From Heyndrickxia coagulans 36D1 (GTDB lineage: Bacteria > Bacillota > Bacilli > Bacillales > Bacillaceae_C), in NCBI RefSeq assembly GCF_000169195.2, contig NC_016023.1, positions 124,001 to 188,000 on the forward strand: a DNA stretch of 64,000 nucleotides, given 5' to 3'. Below are positions 40,261-49,373 of this stretch, one piece after another. Numbering within the stretch: the stretch's first letter is position 1; every line of letters begins with the position of its first letter. The position numbers were made by a program, and so were the translations under genes. Under the pieces are notes generated by a model that had not been told where the DNA came from, made no database searches, and saw nothing but the letters and a program-made list of their open reading frames with translations.

Positions 40261-40361
40261 AGTATAACGCACCCGGAGTATTAAAGTGTGTCAGTTTCTG
40301 CTGGCAAAAAAACAGAACTTTTCATTTTTTTAGCCGAAAAGTGTCAAGCGTGCTTGCCGGA
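40261..40361 (-). promoter_or_regulatory. Spo0A-controlled spoIIG-type promoter
   Basis: On the minus strand CTGACA (40289-40294) and TATACT (40261-40266) are 22 bases apart, the atypical spacing known for the B. subtilis spoIIG promoter, which sigma A uses only with Spo0A. Candidate 0A boxes (consensus TGNCGAA) with 6 of 7 matches are AGCCGAA (40332-40338) and TGCCGGA (40355-40361); TGTCAAG (40342-40348), ten bases from the first, is weaker. The leader to spoIIGA is about 330 bases and holds a duplicated block. Confidence 0.6.
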
Positions 40362-40393
40362 TAGTCCCGCTGTCACACCGGTATTCACCGAAA

Positions 40394-40448
40394 AGAAAAA
40401 ACCCGGCTGGATAAGCAGACAACATCTGCAAATCCAAAACGGGTTTAA
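40394..40448 (-). terminator. Second terminator downstream of ftsZ
   Basis: AACCCG, TTGGAT and GCAGAT pair with TCTGC, ATCCA and CGGGTT in one long stem, followed by TTTTTT on the minus strand. With the next hairpin it makes a tandem terminator. Confidence 0.85.
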
Positions 40449-40462
40449 AAAATTTTCAAACG

Positions 40463-40520
40463 CAAAAGAGCCCATCTTTGCTTTCAGGCAATGGCCTGGA
40501 AAGCAGAGACGGGCTCTTTC
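40463..40520 (-). terminator. ftsZ terminator
   Basis: AAAGAGCCC/GGGCTCTTT encloses GCTTTCCAGGC/GCCTGAAAGC around a four-base loop, followed by TTTTG on the minus strand, one base after the ftsZ stop. Confidence 0.85.
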
Positions 40521-40521
40521 A

Positions 40522-41655
40522 TTATTTTCTTCTGTTCCGGTTTCGCAAAAAAGTCGGAATATCAAGTGTATCTTCACTGTACTGAACGGCGCGTTGCGGT
40601 TCAGACTGGGGTTCTTCACGCTTTGTTTCGCGTTTTGCCTGTTGGTTCAAGGCCGGCCTTGATTGTCCGAGCGACGGGCGCTGCTTGCTCTGGGTCTGCG
40701 CTTCTTCATTAAAGCCGGTTGCAATGACCGTAACCACGATTTCGTCCTTCAGGCTTTCATTGATAACGGACCCGAAAATCATATTGACTTCCTGGTCTGA
40801 TGCGGAGGCGACAATATCGGCCGCTTCCTGCACTTCATACAAACTTAAATTTGCGCTGCCGGTAATGTTCATCAGCACGCCTTGTGCACCGTCAATAGAC
40901 GTTTCAAGCAGCGGCGACGAAATGGCTTTTTTTGCCGCCTCTGTCGCACGATTTTCCCCGGAAGCGATCCCGATTCCCATCAATGCTGAACCTTTATTGG
41001 TCATAATTGTTTTGACATCCGCAAAATCCAGGTTGATCAGGCCCGGTACCGCGATCAGGTCGGAAATCCCTTGTACGCCCTGGCGCAGCACATTATCCGC
41101 TTCCCGGAATGCTTCTAGCATCGGTGTGCTTTTATCGACAATTTCCAGCAGGCGGTCATTCGGGATCACGATCAGCGTATCGACCGCTTCTTTCATGGCA
41201 CTGATGCCGCCGGCCGCCTGGTTTGCCCGTTTGCGGCCTTCGAATGTGAACGGCCTTGTAACCACACCGACCGTCAGCGCCCCGAGTTCCTTTGCGATAT
41301 GGGCAATGACCGGCGCCGCCCCTGTTCCGGTGCCGCCGCCCATCCCGGCTGTCACGAACACCATATCCGCACCCTTTAACGCTTCTTCAATTTGTTCTTT
41401 GCTTTCTTCGGCCGCTTTCCGCCCGACTTCCGGATTTGCGCCGGCACCGAGGCCACGCGTTAATTTTGCGCCAATTTGCATTTTAATTTCAGCTTTGGAA
41501 AGGTTTAATGCCTGGGCATCCGTGTTTACGGCAATAAATTCAACGCCCTGCAGATCATGTTCAATCATACGGTTCACGGCATTGTTGCCGCCGCCGCCAA
41601 CGCCGATAACTTTTATCGTTGCCAAAGCGTCTACATTGGTATCGAACTCTAACAT
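40522..41655 (-). CDS. ftsZ: Cell division protein FtsZ
   Basis: The 377-residue tubulin-like GTPase forms the division ring. N-terminal GTP-binding parts are [17 protein letters not shown] and the tubulin signature [10 protein letters not shown] near residue 105; the T7 loop is [12 protein letters not shown] Gln/Arg/Glu-rich linker (about residues 317-362) leads to the C-terminal peptide [13 protein letters not shown] that binds FtsA, SepF and other partners. AGGAGGATTAGTG precedes the ATG. Downstream of ftsA; two terminators follow. Confidence 0.98.
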   Translation of the reverse strand: MLEFDTNVDALATIKVIGVGGGGNNAVNRMIEHDLQGVEFIAVNTDAQALNLSKAEIKMQIGAKLTRGLGAGANPEVGRKAAEESKEQIEEALKGADMVFVTAGMGGGTGTGAAPVIAHIAKELGALTVGVVTRPFTFEGRKRANQAAGGISAMKEAVDTLIVIPNDRLLEIVDKSTPMLEAFREADNVLRQGVQGISDLIAVPGLINLDFADVKTIMTNKGSALMGIGIASGENRATEAAKKAISSPLLETSIDGAQGVLMNITGSANLSLYEVQEAADIVASASDQEVNMIFGSVINESLKDEIVVTVIATGFNEEAQTQSKQRPSLGQSRPALNQQAKRETKREEPQSEPQRAVQYSEDTLDIPTFLRNRNRRK

Positions 41656-41743
41656 TCACTAATCCTCCTAATTCGTATTGCGTATCTTATCCCGGTCCTG
41701 CTGCCGGACGGGCTCCGGTTTTTTCGCACATGATGCCGGCAGG

Positions 41744-43033
41744 CTATTCGAAAAACAAACCAAAGAATTTTTTCATTTTCGATGACATTTTTTCTTCCTG
41801 ACCGGAAGCTTGTTTTGGTTTGGACTGCGGCTTTTTCGCCGGTTTCGGTTCCGCATACTCCATTCCGGCTGCCACCAGGCGGGAGCTGACATTTTTCCCT
41901 TCCAGCCGCGCATTTTTCGCAGCGTACTGGATCAGGCCGACCGCCGTCGTATATTGCGGCTCACGGACACCGATATAATCCGGAATGGCAACTCTTACGC
42001 GGTTTTGAAAGACCGTTTCTGCAAGCTCCGGTACACCGGGCATATTTGCAGTGCCCCCTGTCAGCACAATCCCGCCCGGCAAATCATGGACGCCGATCTT
42101 CCTCAGTTCCTGCTGGATAAACAAAAAGATTTCTTCTAATCTAGCTTCTATAATATCAGAAATTTGTAATTGGTTAAATTGTTCTTTTTGTTCACTGCCG
42201 ATGATCTGTACATCAAAAACATCGTCTTCGAGCGCATCCTGGCTGAACGCGTGCCCGTGCTTCAGTTTGATTTTTTCCGCATCTTCCGTTGAAGCCCTTA
42301 GACAGATGGACAAATCTTTTGTGATATGGTCCCCGCCGACGGGCAGCACGCTCGTTGTCCGGATATGGCCGTTTTCAAAAACAGCCAGCGTCGTCGACCC
42401 GCCGCCGATGTCAACGAGTGCCGTCCCGAGTTCCATTTCATCTTTTGACAGCGCAATGGCACCGGCTGCAAGCGGCATGAGAACAATTTCCGCGATGGTC
42501 AGGCCGGCCTTTTCAACACAGCGCAATGTATTATGTAAGATCGTTTTGGAAGTCGTGACAATGATGCCTTCCATTTCCAATCTGACACCGATCATCCCGC
42601 GAGGATCATGTATTTCATCCAAACCGTCCACAATGAATTGCTTCGGAATGACATTCACAATCTCTCTTTCGGGAGGAATAGAAAGCACTTGCGCCGCATC
42701 CATCACTCTTTGTACATCCCCATCCGTAATTTCCCGGTTCTCGCTCTGGACCGCCACCACCCCGTGGCACGGCTGCAGCATCACATGATTGCTGGCAATG
42801 CCGACGATCACGTGGTCAATTTTCATGCCGACCATTCTTTCCGCTTGTTCAATTGCCCGCCTGATGGACAGGACGGTTTCATCTATATCTACAATCGATC
42901 CTTTTTTAATGCCTTCGGACCTGACATTGCCAACCCCAATAATATTTAATGAATCATTGCCCATTTCGGCAATGATGACTTTCGTGGCAGATGTACCGAT
43001 GTCAAGACTCACATATATTTCACTGCTGTTCAT
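41744..43033 (-). CDS. ftsA: Cell division protein FtsA
   Basis: The 429-residue actin-like ATPase anchors FtsZ to the membrane. Actin-fold phosphate loops are YVSLDIGTSATKVI at residues 7-20 and ALVDIGGGSTTLAVF near residue 205; the SHS2 insert lies between them. The C terminus ends in an amphipathic helix (SSKMKKFFGLFFE) for membrane binding, after a Lys/Gln-rich linker. GGGAGGTG precedes the ATG. Promoter signals between divIB and ftsA are not clear. Confidence 0.97.
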   Translation of the reverse strand: MNSSEIYVSLDIGTSATKVIIAEMGNDSLNIIGVGNVRSEGIKKGSIVDIDETVLSIRRAIEQAERMVGMKIDHVIVGIASNHVMLQPCHGVVAVQSENREITDGDVQRVMDAAQVLSIPPEREIVNVIPKQFIVDGLDEIHDPRGMIGVRLEMEGIIVTTSKTILHNTLRCVEKAGLTIAEIVLMPLAAGAIALSKDEMELGTALVDIGGGSTTLAVFENGHIRTTSVLPVGGDHITKDLSICLRASTEDAEKIKLKHGHAFSQDALEDDVFDVQIIGSEQKEQFNQLQISDIIEARLEEIFLFIQQELRKIGVHDLPGGIVLTGGTANMPGVPELAETVFQNRVRVAIPDYIGVREPQYTTAVGLIQYAAKNARLEGKNVSSRLVAAGMEYAEPKPAKKPQSKPKQASGQEEKMSSKMKKFFGLFFE

Positions 43034-43238
43034 ACTGCGGCACCTCCCTTTGCCTTTCGATCAAACGCAATCCGCCTATGTTAAAGCGCCATTTTTCCCA
43101 ATTCGTCTCTTCTGAGGCGGGCTCTTTTTGCCGTTCCGTCCGTGAGTCCGCCAGAAGCCTCCATTCAAAAAGGTGATTATAAACAAAGTATTCTGCGTCA
43201 TAATCAAATTCCCTTTTTTTCAATCGGACTTTTTTCAT
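43020..43238 (-). CDS. Possible small protein upstream of ftsA (72 aa)
   Basis: I do not recognise this 72-residue, highly charged reading frame (KKVRLKKREFDYDAEYFVYN, then WEKWRFNIGGLRLIER). It ends inside the first codons of ftsA, overlapping it by 14 bases, and its final codons contain the ftsA ribosome site, an arrangement that allows coupled translation. No good ribosome site precedes its own ATG (only AAAAGAAA). B. subtilis has other small genes here (sbp, ylxW, ylxX) that it does not resemble. It could be a chance frame. Confidence 0.4.
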   Translation of the reverse strand: MKKVRLKKREFDYDAEYFVYNHLFEWRLLADSRTERQKEPASEETNWEKWRFNIGGLRLIERQREVPQYEQQ

Positions 43239-43352
43239 TTTCTTTTGGTGATCAAAATATTTCCAGTCTCAAAATATAGCAATTCCTAAAATTTGGTTTC
43301 ATCATAAGTCTACACTAAGATGGACACGGAGAAAAGCGAAATTTTTTCATGT

Positions 43353-44108
43353 CTACTTCGAATCGTAAGCTTTAAAATACGAACCGACTTCGAGGTCAAT
43401 CACACCTTTTTTCTTCGGGTCAAGCTGACTGATGATCGAAGGGTAATGCGCCATCTTTTCTGCGAACGACGGAATGCTTGCGCGCACTTCAAAACCGTTA
43501 TTCATGTACAGGGTGACAAGGTCACGGTCAACGTTTGAAGGGGTATAGCGGACTTCCGAAATGGCATTTGTGATCGAATCCGGCAATTTTTGCATCTGGC
43601 GGATCATTTCATGCAAATGCGTATCCTGTTTGAAACCGGTAAATATCAGGCTTGCGGCCGGAATTTCTTTCACCGTTCTTTTGACGACCGAACCGTTATC
43701 CAAAACCGGCAAAAAACCGCCTTTCTGCTGTAAATACCCGATTTTTTGATGCTCTTTCACTTTTATGTAAAGCGTATTCGGCAAGGAAATGCCCACTTTC
43801 ACCGAATCAACTTCAGGGATGGATGCGATTCTTTTCCGGACTGCGTCTTTACGGATATTCCATATATTCTCACCCGTGGCAATGCCGCTTTTTTTCAAAA
43901 TGTACGGCTTGCTGACCGCCTCATTTCCCTCTATCTGAATGCGGTGGACGCGGCTCAGCGGGGACTCGAGGTAGATGATCAGCATCACCAGCATAAAAAA
44001 AACCGTCAGCAGCATGATGAGCCGCCGGTTCGTTTTTCGGCGGCGCTGCTGCTTTAATTTCGGGATCCGGTCTTCCAGCGAAACGATGTTTTTGTCAGAC
44101 CGCGCCAT
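43353..44108 (-). CDS. divIB: Cell division protein DivIB (FtsQ)
   Basis: The 251-residue single-pass membrane protein joins FtsL and DivIC in the divisome. A basic cytoplasmic N terminus (KLKQQRRRKTNRR) precedes one transmembrane helix (LIMLLTVFFMLVMLIIYL, residues 30-47), then a POTRA domain (VHRIQIEGNEAVSKPYILKK) and the beta domain. AAAGGGAGG precedes the ATG. It follows murG directly; the murB gene that lies between them in B. subtilis is missing here. Confidence 0.94.
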   Translation of the reverse strand: MARSDKNIVSLEDRIPKLKQQRRRKTNRRLIMLLTVFFMLVMLIIYLESPLSRVHRIQIEGNEAVSKPYILKKSGIATGENIWNIRKDAVRKRIASIPEVDSVKVGISLPNTLYIKVKEHQKIGYLQQKGGFLPVLDNGSVVKRTVKEIPAASLIFTGFKQDTHLHEMIRQMQKLPDSITNAISEVRYTPSNVDRDLVTLYMNNGFEVRASIPSFAEKMAHYPSIISQLDPKKKGVIDLEVGSYFKAYDSK

Positions 44109-44136
44109 TTTGTTCCTCCCTTTTTTATTTGCCGCA

Positions 44137-45240
44137 TCACGATTTGGCTTTTGCGGCCAGATTTTCCATCACTTCATAAAGCCGCCATGAAGCGTCACGA
44201 ATACCGAGCTTGCGGGCGGCCGCCTGCATTTTCTCCATCTGTTCCCGATCCAGCAAAATTTTATCAATCAAGGATACGAGCTTTGCGGAAGATAAATCTT
44301 TTTCAAGCAGCATAAAAGCTGCGCCGTTTTCCACGAGTGTTTTCGCGTTTTTTTCCTGGTGATTGTTTGTCACATAAGGGCTCGGGATTAAGATACTTGG
44401 CAAACCGAGCGCCGTCAGTTCGGCCAATGTGGTTGCCCCTGCCCTTGAGACGACAAGATCCACCGCTCGCAACACTTCCGGCATATTGTGGATAAACGGT
44501 ACCACCTTGATATTTCCTTTTTCGCCGATCAATGCAATTTCTTTTTTGACGGCCTCATAATGCACATCCCCTGTCGCATAAATGACCTGGTAATTTTTTT
44601 GTGCAAAATTGGAAAAAGATTTCACAACCGCTTCATTAATCGGGCGTGCCCCGCGGCTCCCGCCGAAAATGAGAACGGTTGGAAGCGTTGTTTTCAGGTT
44701 GAAACCGGAAAGGACGCCGCGCCTTTTGTCCCCGATCACTTCCGATGCGCGCGGATTGCCGGTCAGCACCACTTTTTTCTCATCAAAAAAAGATTTTGCA
44801 GATTCAAAGCAAATGGCCACTTTGTCAACGTACCGGCTTAAAAATTTATTCGTCAGCCCCGGCACGCTGTTTTGTTCGTGAATGATGGTCGGGATGTGCA
44901 GTTTGGCGGCAGCGTAGACAACCGGACCGCATACATACCCGCCTGTTCCGATGACCACATCCGGCTTGAATTCGCGGATGATTTTTTTGCACCGGCTTAC
45001 CCCTTTTAGAAAGCGGACAACCGTTTTGACATTTTCAAACGAAAGGGAGCGTTTAAACCCCGTAATATGAATCGATTTGAACGGAATGTTTTCCCGCGGC
45101 ACAAGCCGGGATTCGAGCCCTTTTTCCGTGCCAATATACAAACATTCCGTGTCAGGATGTTTCTGTTTGATCGTTCTGATCAATGCCAGGGCCGGATAAA
45201 TATGCCCGCCTGTTCCGCCCCCGCTGACAATGATTTTCAT
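44137..45240 (-). CDS. murG: UDP-GlcNAc: lipid I N-acetylglucosaminyltransferase MurG
   Basis: The 367-residue peripheral membrane GT-B enzyme makes lipid II from lipid I. Motifs: [16 protein letters not shown] at residues 5-20, [14 protein letters not shown] near residue 98, [16 protein letters not shown] near residue 191, and the UDP-GlcNAc site [11 protein letters not shown] near residue 266. GAGGTGG precedes the ATG. A sigma-A promoter lies directly upstream, so murG-divIB(-ftsAZ) can be expressed apart from the genes before it. Confidence 0.96.
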   Translation of the reverse strand: MKIIVSGGGTGGHIYPALALIRTIKQKHPDTECLYIGTEKGLESRLVPRENIPFKSIHITGFKRSLSFENVKTVVRFLKGVSRCKKIIREFKPDVVIGTGGYVCGPVVYAAAKLHIPTIIHEQNSVPGLTNKFLSRYVDKVAICFESAKSFFDEKKVVLTGNPRASEVIGDKRRGVLSGFNLKTTLPTVLIFGGSRGARPINEAVVKSFSNFAQKNYQVIYATGDVHYEAVKKEIALIGEKGNIKVVPFIHNMPEVLRAVDLVVSRAGATTLAELTALGLPSILIPSPYVTNNHQEKNAKTLVENGAAFMLLEKDLSSAKLVSLIDKILLDREQMEKMQAAARKLGIRDASWRLYEVMENLAAKAKS

Positions 45241-45356
45241 GTTTTTCCACCTCAGGACGCCGTGCTAGGTTGCACGGGTATCAATATATGATGTTTGAAA
45301 CATTCATTTTTCTATATTACTATATTTTAAACGACAATGGGTGCACAGTAAAACGA

Positions 45357-45385
45357 TTATTACCAAAATGTTAACTTGTTGTCAA
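45357..45385 (-). promoter_or_regulatory. Sigma-A promoter upstream of murG
   Basis: On the minus strand TTGACA (45380-45385) and TAATAA (45357-45362) are 17 bases apart, just after the spoVE terminator. Confidence 0.8.
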
Positions 45386-45388
45386 ACG

Positions 45389-45414
45389 AAAAAAGAACCC
45401 CTTTATGAGGTTCT
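45389..45414 (-). terminator. spoVE terminator
   Basis: AGAACC and GGTTCT pair around a nine-base loop and are followed by TTTTTC on the minus strand, a few bases after the spoVE stop and directly before the murG promoter. Confidence 0.8.
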
Positions 45415-45421
45415 CCTTCCG

Positions 45422-46522
45422 TTACAGCCGGGAATGGCGGCTGATGTTTAAGAGCACGCCGACTGAGACAAGCATCAACGTCAAAGAAGAGCCGCCGTAA
45501 CTGATGAACGGAAGCGTAATGCCTGTAACCGGGATCAGGCCGATGACAACGCTGATATTGATCATCACCTGGATCGCGATCATGGAAATAATGCCGACTG
45601 CGAGCAGGCTTCCGTACAGATCGGGTGCGCCAAGTGCGATCCGGATGCCGCGCCAGAGCAATAGCGCAAACAAAATCAGGACAAAAGTCCCGCCGATAAA
45701 ACCGAGCTCCTCGGAAAGAATGGCAAAGATAAAATCATTTTGCGGTTCCGGCAGATAGTGGAATTTTTGTTTGCTCTCCCCAAGCCCCATGCCGAACAGG
45801 CCGCCTGGACCGATCGCAAGGAGCGACTGGATAATTTGAAATCCTTTCCCCTGCGGATCGGACCATGGATCAAGGAAAGAGGTGATCCGTGCAATCCGGT
45901 ATGGAGCCGATAAAACAAGAGCGACAAAACCGCCCACTCCAAGGAGCCCGAGCATGACAAAATGGGCAATGCGGGCGCCGGAAACAAAAATCATGATGAT
46001 GCATGTCCCAAGCATCACCGTTCCCGTTCCAAGGTCCGGCTGCAGCATAATCATCCCGAAAGCAACAAAAACGAGCGCCAGCGCCGGGAGCATGCCTTTT
46101 TTAAAAGTCGTAATGTATTTCTGGTTCTCCGATAAAAATTTTGCCAAATACGCGATCAGCGCCATTTTAATGAATTCAGAAGGCTGGATGGAAAATGCGC
46201 CGACCCCGATCCAGCTCCGCGACCCGTTCCGTTCAAGCCCGATGCCGGGAATCAAAACAAGGACGAGCAGCACAAAACAGATGACCAGGATCGTTTTCGC
46301 CCATGCCCGCCACGTCCAGTAATCAATGCGCATCACGAAAAACATCGCTGCCACGCCGAGCCCGGCAAAAAGCAGCTGCCGCTTCAAAAAATAAAATGCA
46401 TCGTTAAATTTGTATTCCGCCACGATTTCGCTCGCGCTGAACACCATCAGAAGCCCGGTTGCAAGCAGCGCCACGGTCACAATGATTAATAAAAAATCGG
46501 GATTCGTTTTTTTCGACGGCAT
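45422..46522 (-). CDS. spoVE: SEDS-family glycosyltransferase SpoVE (FtsW/RodA paralogue)
   Basis: The 366-residue protein with about ten membrane helices polymerises peptidoglycan, here the spore cortex together with SpoVD. SEDS marks: RSWIGVGAFSIQPSEFIKMA near residue 110, LQPDLGTGTVML near residue 163 with the key Asp, and GITLPFISYGGSSLTLML near residue 330. It starts at an ATG with GGGGTGGG upstream. Its location between murD and murG matches B. subtilis spoVE; it could also serve vegetative division, since family members are hard to tell apart by sequence alone. Confidence 0.9.
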   Translation of the reverse strand: MPSKKTNPDFLLIIVTVALLATGLLMVFSASEIVAEYKFNDAFYFLKRQLLFAGLGVAAMFFVMRIDYWTWRAWAKTILVICFVLLVLVLIPGIGLERNGSRSWIGVGAFSIQPSEFIKMALIAYLAKFLSENQKYITTFKKGMLPALALVFVAFGMIMLQPDLGTGTVMLGTCIIMIFVSGARIAHFVMLGLLGVGGFVALVLSAPYRIARITSFLDPWSDPQGKGFQIIQSLLAIGPGGLFGMGLGESKQKFHYLPEPQNDFIFAILSEELGFIGGTFVLILFALLLWRGIRIALGAPDLYGSLLAVGIISMIAIQVMINISVVIGLIPVTGITLPFISYGGSSLTLMLVSVGVLLNISRHSRL

Positions 46523-46599
46523 CCGCGCCCACCCCAGAAAAGATTTAGAACTTCCCGCAAAAACCGGTAACCCGCACCGGCTAAAAGCGGGCCAAGCCC

Positions 46600-47955
46600 T
46601 TATCTTAACTTATGCACGGCGTCGATGAAAATATCACCACGAATTTCAAAAGATTTATATTGGTCCCAGCTGGCACATGCCGGCGACAGCAAAATGCAAT
46701 CACCCGGTTCGGATAATGCCCATGCGACCGGGACCGCTTCTTCCACGTTTTCCACCGTGCGGATGACCGGAATGCCTGCTTTTTTCGCGGTGCTTTCCAG
46801 CTTCGGCGCGGTTTCTCCGAAAGTAATCAATGCTTTTACATATTTCAAAGCCGGGATCAGTTCATCAAAGCCGTTGCCACGGTCAAGCCCGCCGGCAAGC
46901 AGAATGACCGGCTGATGGAAAGCGGCAAGCGCGGCTTTGCAGGCGAGGATATTGGTCGCTTTTGAATCGTTATAAAATTTCCGTCCTTTGATTTCGCCGA
47001 TATATTGCGTCCGGTGCTTCACGCCTTTAAACGTTCCGAGCACCCCGCTGATGGCATCATTACTTGCTCCCATCAGCTTGGCAGCGGCGACAGCGGCTAA
47101 AATATTTTCCAGATTATGGTCTCCCGGCAGCACAATGTCAGCGCGGTCCATGATTTTTTCGCCTTTCCACATGATGCTGCCGTCTTTTACCGATGCGCCG
47201 TCTTCAACATATTCCTTCGTTGAAAAAGGAATAATTTTTGCTTTCGTGAAGGAGACCAGATCCCACAGTTCCGGCTGGGCATGGTTCAGAATCAGGAAAT
47301 CATCCTCTGTCTGGTTTCGGGTAATATTTGATTTTGCTTTTGCATAAGCTTCTTTTGTCCCGTGATAGTCGAGATGGGCTTCATAAATATTCGTGATGAT
47401 GGCAATATGCGGCCTGAATGTTTGCACGCCCATCAGCTGGAAAGAAGACAACTCCACCACCATCTGCTGGTCCGCGCGTGCTCTTTGCGCCACCGTGGAG
47501 GCCACTTTGCCAATATTTCCGGCAATTAACGGATCAAGATGCGGATCCGCCTGGAAAATTTCATAAATCAACGTGGTAGTCGTCGTTTTCCCGTTCGTTC
47601 CCGTAATGCCGACCATCGGGCATTCTGCAATTTTATAAGCCAGCTCGATTTCGGTAATGACCGGGATCCCTTTTTCAATCGCCCCCGCAACAAGCGGGTT
47701 CGAATAAGGGATGCCCGGATTTTTCACAATCAGTTCAAAGCCTTCATCCAATAGTTCAATTGGATGGCTGCCACAAATGACTTTAATCCCCTGTTCCAAA
47801 AGCCCCTGCGCCTCCGGGTTCTCTTCAAGCGGTTTATAATCATTCACCGTCACAAACGCCCCGAGCCGGTGCAACAGGGAGGCCGCGCTCACCCCGCTTT
47901 TCGCCAGCCCGAGTACCAATACTTTTTTATGTTCATATTCCGTGATATTTTTCAT
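46600..47955 (-). CDS. murD: UDP-N-acetylmuramoyl-L-alanine: D-glutamate ligase
   Basis: The 451-residue ATP-dependent ligase adds D-Glu to UDP-MurNAc-L-Ala. The N-terminal domain starts KVLVLGLAKSGVSAASLLHR, the ATP loop is [15 protein letters not shown] near residue 116, and the C-terminal domain shows NDSKATN, VILLAGGLDRG and LLSPACASWDQYKSFE. GAGGTG lies upstream and overlaps the mraY end; the two genes are separated by one base. Confidence 0.97.
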   Translation of the reverse strand: MKNITEYEHKKVLVLGLAKSGVSAASLLHRLGAFVTVNDYKPLEENPEAQGLLEQGIKVICGSHPIELLDEGFELIVKNPGIPYSNPLVAGAIEKGIPVITEIELAYKIAECPMVGITGTNGKTTTTTLIYEIFQADPHLDPLIAGNIGKVASTVAQRARADQQMVVELSSFQLMGVQTFRPHIAIITNIYEAHLDYHGTKEAYAKAKSNITRNQTEDDFLILNHAQPELWDLVSFTKAKIIPFSTKEYVEDGASVKDGSIMWKGEKIMDRADIVLPGDHNLENILAAVAAAKLMGASNDAISGVLGTFKGVKHRTQYIGEIKGRKFYNDSKATNILACKAALAAFHQPVILLAGGLDRGNGFDELIPALKYVKALITFGETAPKLESTAKKAGIPVIRTVENVEEAVPVAWALSEPGDCILLSPACASWDQYKSFEIRGDIFIDAVHKLR

Positions 47956-47956
47956 G

Positions 47957-48931
47957 TTACATCCACACCTCGATATAAATTCCTAAAATCGCACACAAAA
48001 GGCCTACCGCCCAGAACGTCACGACAACACGCCATTCCGACCAGCCCGAAAGCTCATAATGGTGGTGCAGCGGGCTCATCCTAAAAATTCTTTTTCCTGT
48101 TGTCTTAAATGATATCACTTGGAGAATGACAGACAAAGTCTCAATGACAAAAACGCCGCCAATCACAATTAAAAGAATCTCAAGATTGGTCAGAATTGAA
48201 ATGGCGGCAATCGCTCCGCCCAATGCAAGTGAGCCGGTGTCCCCCATGAAAACTTTTGCCGGATGGGCATTAAAGACGAGAAAACCGAGCACGGCCCCGA
48301 CAACGGCAACCGAAAACAGGGCGACATCCGCCTGTGACTGGTTCCATGCCAAAACGGCGAATGCCCCGAAAGCAATCGCTGCCGTCCCGGATACAAGGCC
48401 GTCAAGCCCATCCGTCAGATTGACCGCATTGGAAAACCCGACAAGCCAGAGAAGAATGATAACAAAGTAAAACCAGCCGAAATCGACCGATTTGTCCGTA
48501 AACGGAATCGAGACTTCCGAAGATAAATGGAAGTGGCGGAAAACGACATAAAAAATGATGGCAACGAGAATCTGGCCGAGCAGTTTCTGCTTTGATGTAA
48601 GGCCAAGATTCCGCTTCATCACCACTTTAATAAAGTCGTCCAAAAATCCGAGCAGCCCGAATCCGATCGTCACAAGCAGCAAAAGGTAAATTCTTACAGT
48701 CGGTTCTGCGAATTTACCGGCCATGATCAGTGTGGATGCAATGATCGATACCAAAATAATCAAGCCGCCCATTGTCGGCGTCCCGGATTTTTTCTGGTGC
48801 GATTTCGGGCCTTCTTCCCGGATGCTCTGGCCGAATTTCAATCTCCTTAAAAAAGGGATAAAAACGGGCGAAAGCAGCACGGAAATCAAAAAAGCCATCA
48901 GCGTTGTAAAAAAAATCACTTGCTCGATCAT
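47957..48931 (-). CDS. mraY: Phospho-MurNAc-pentapeptide translocase MraY
   Basis: The 324-residue protein with ten membrane helices attaches phospho-MurNAc-pentapeptide to undecaprenyl phosphate, giving lipid I. Signatures are [11 protein letters not shown] near residue 46, the catalytic Asp pair in FLDDFIKV near residue 95, NLTDGLDGL near residue 173 and the HHHYEL loop near residue 288. The ATG at 48931 has GGGAGGG and overlaps the preceding MurF-like frame by ATGA. Length equals B. subtilis MraY. Confidence 0.97.
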   Translation of the reverse strand: MIEQVIFFTTLMAFLISVLLSPVFIPFLRRLKFGQSIREEGPKSHQKKSGTPTMGGLIILVSIIASTLIMAGKFAEPTVRIYLLLLVTIGFGLLGFLDDFIKVVMKRNLGLTSKQKLLGQILVAIIFYVVFRHFHLSSEVSIPFTDKSVDFGWFYFVIILLWLVGFSNAVNLTDGLDGLVSGTAAIAFGAFAVLAWNQSQADVALFSVAVVGAVLGFLVFNAHPAKVFMGDTGSLALGGAIAAISILTNLEILLIVIGGVFVIETLSVILQVISFKTTGKRIFRMSPLHHHYELSGWSEWRVVVTFWAVGLLCAILGIYIEVWM

Positions 48932-49368
48932 GCTTTTTCCCTCCCGTGGCGCCTGCATGCACAAAGCAGCCGCTTCCTGTTTTCCGCATCCGCCAAATCA
49001 TATGTATGAGGGTTTTTTTCCCGCAATTCCGGTCCGTAAAAAATAAAAGTTGTCTTCATATCCAAATCCTTGCTTTCCATTTTTTTTAGATAAAACTGTA
49101 CCAGTTGTGTAAAAGCAACAGAAACATCCTCTGCCATAAACAGCGGAAAATCATTCGGTATATAGCGGGGCACGGGTGCATCGTTTTTCCAAAGCGCCGC
49201 GATTGCCCCGTGTGCAATTGCCCGGTTAATGTCCGGTTCAGAAAAAGGGACGTATAATCCCTTTGGCTGGTTTACATCCGCAAACACGCTGACTGTGGCA
49301 AATTCGAGCGCCATCTCCATGCCGCGGCCCAAACTGAAAAGGCGGGCTGTATCCCCGAATGATAACAT
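48928..49368 (-). CDS. Orphan MurF-like N-terminal domain protein
   Basis: The 146-residue protein resembles only the N-terminal UDP-substrate-binding domain of Mur ligases of the MurF type: [14 protein letters not shown], then [13 protein letters not shown], and [12 protein letters not shown]. The ATP-binding domain (GxxGTNGKTT) and the C-terminal domain are absent; after about residue 98 the sequence ([20 protein letters not shown]) is unlike MurF. It cannot be a ligase on its own. Both junctions are tidy: the murE stop lies 6 bases before its ATG and it overlaps mraY by ATGA, with GGAG upstream, which argues for a kept gene rather than debris. A functional murF must lie elsewhere, as in B. 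subtilis. Similarity is weak, so the family call is tentative. Confidence 0.6.
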   Translation of the reverse strand: MLSFGDTARLFSLGRGMEMALEFATVSVFADVNQPKGLYVPFSEPDINRAIAHGAIAALWKNDAPVPRYIPNDFPLFMAEDVSVAFTQLVQFYLKKMESKDLDMKTTFIFYGPELREKNPHTYDLADAENRKRLLCACRRHGREKA

Positions 49369-49373
49369 ATGCT

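Noticed and set aside
40685-41662. 325-codon plus-strand reading frame
   Set aside because: Antisense to ftsZ, rich in Ser/Thr/Pro as is typical of such shadows, with no start signal.
43239-43352. Sigma-H promoter for ftsA
   Set aside because: An AGGAATT resembles the -35 of sigma H, but no GAAT-type -10 follows at the required spacing.
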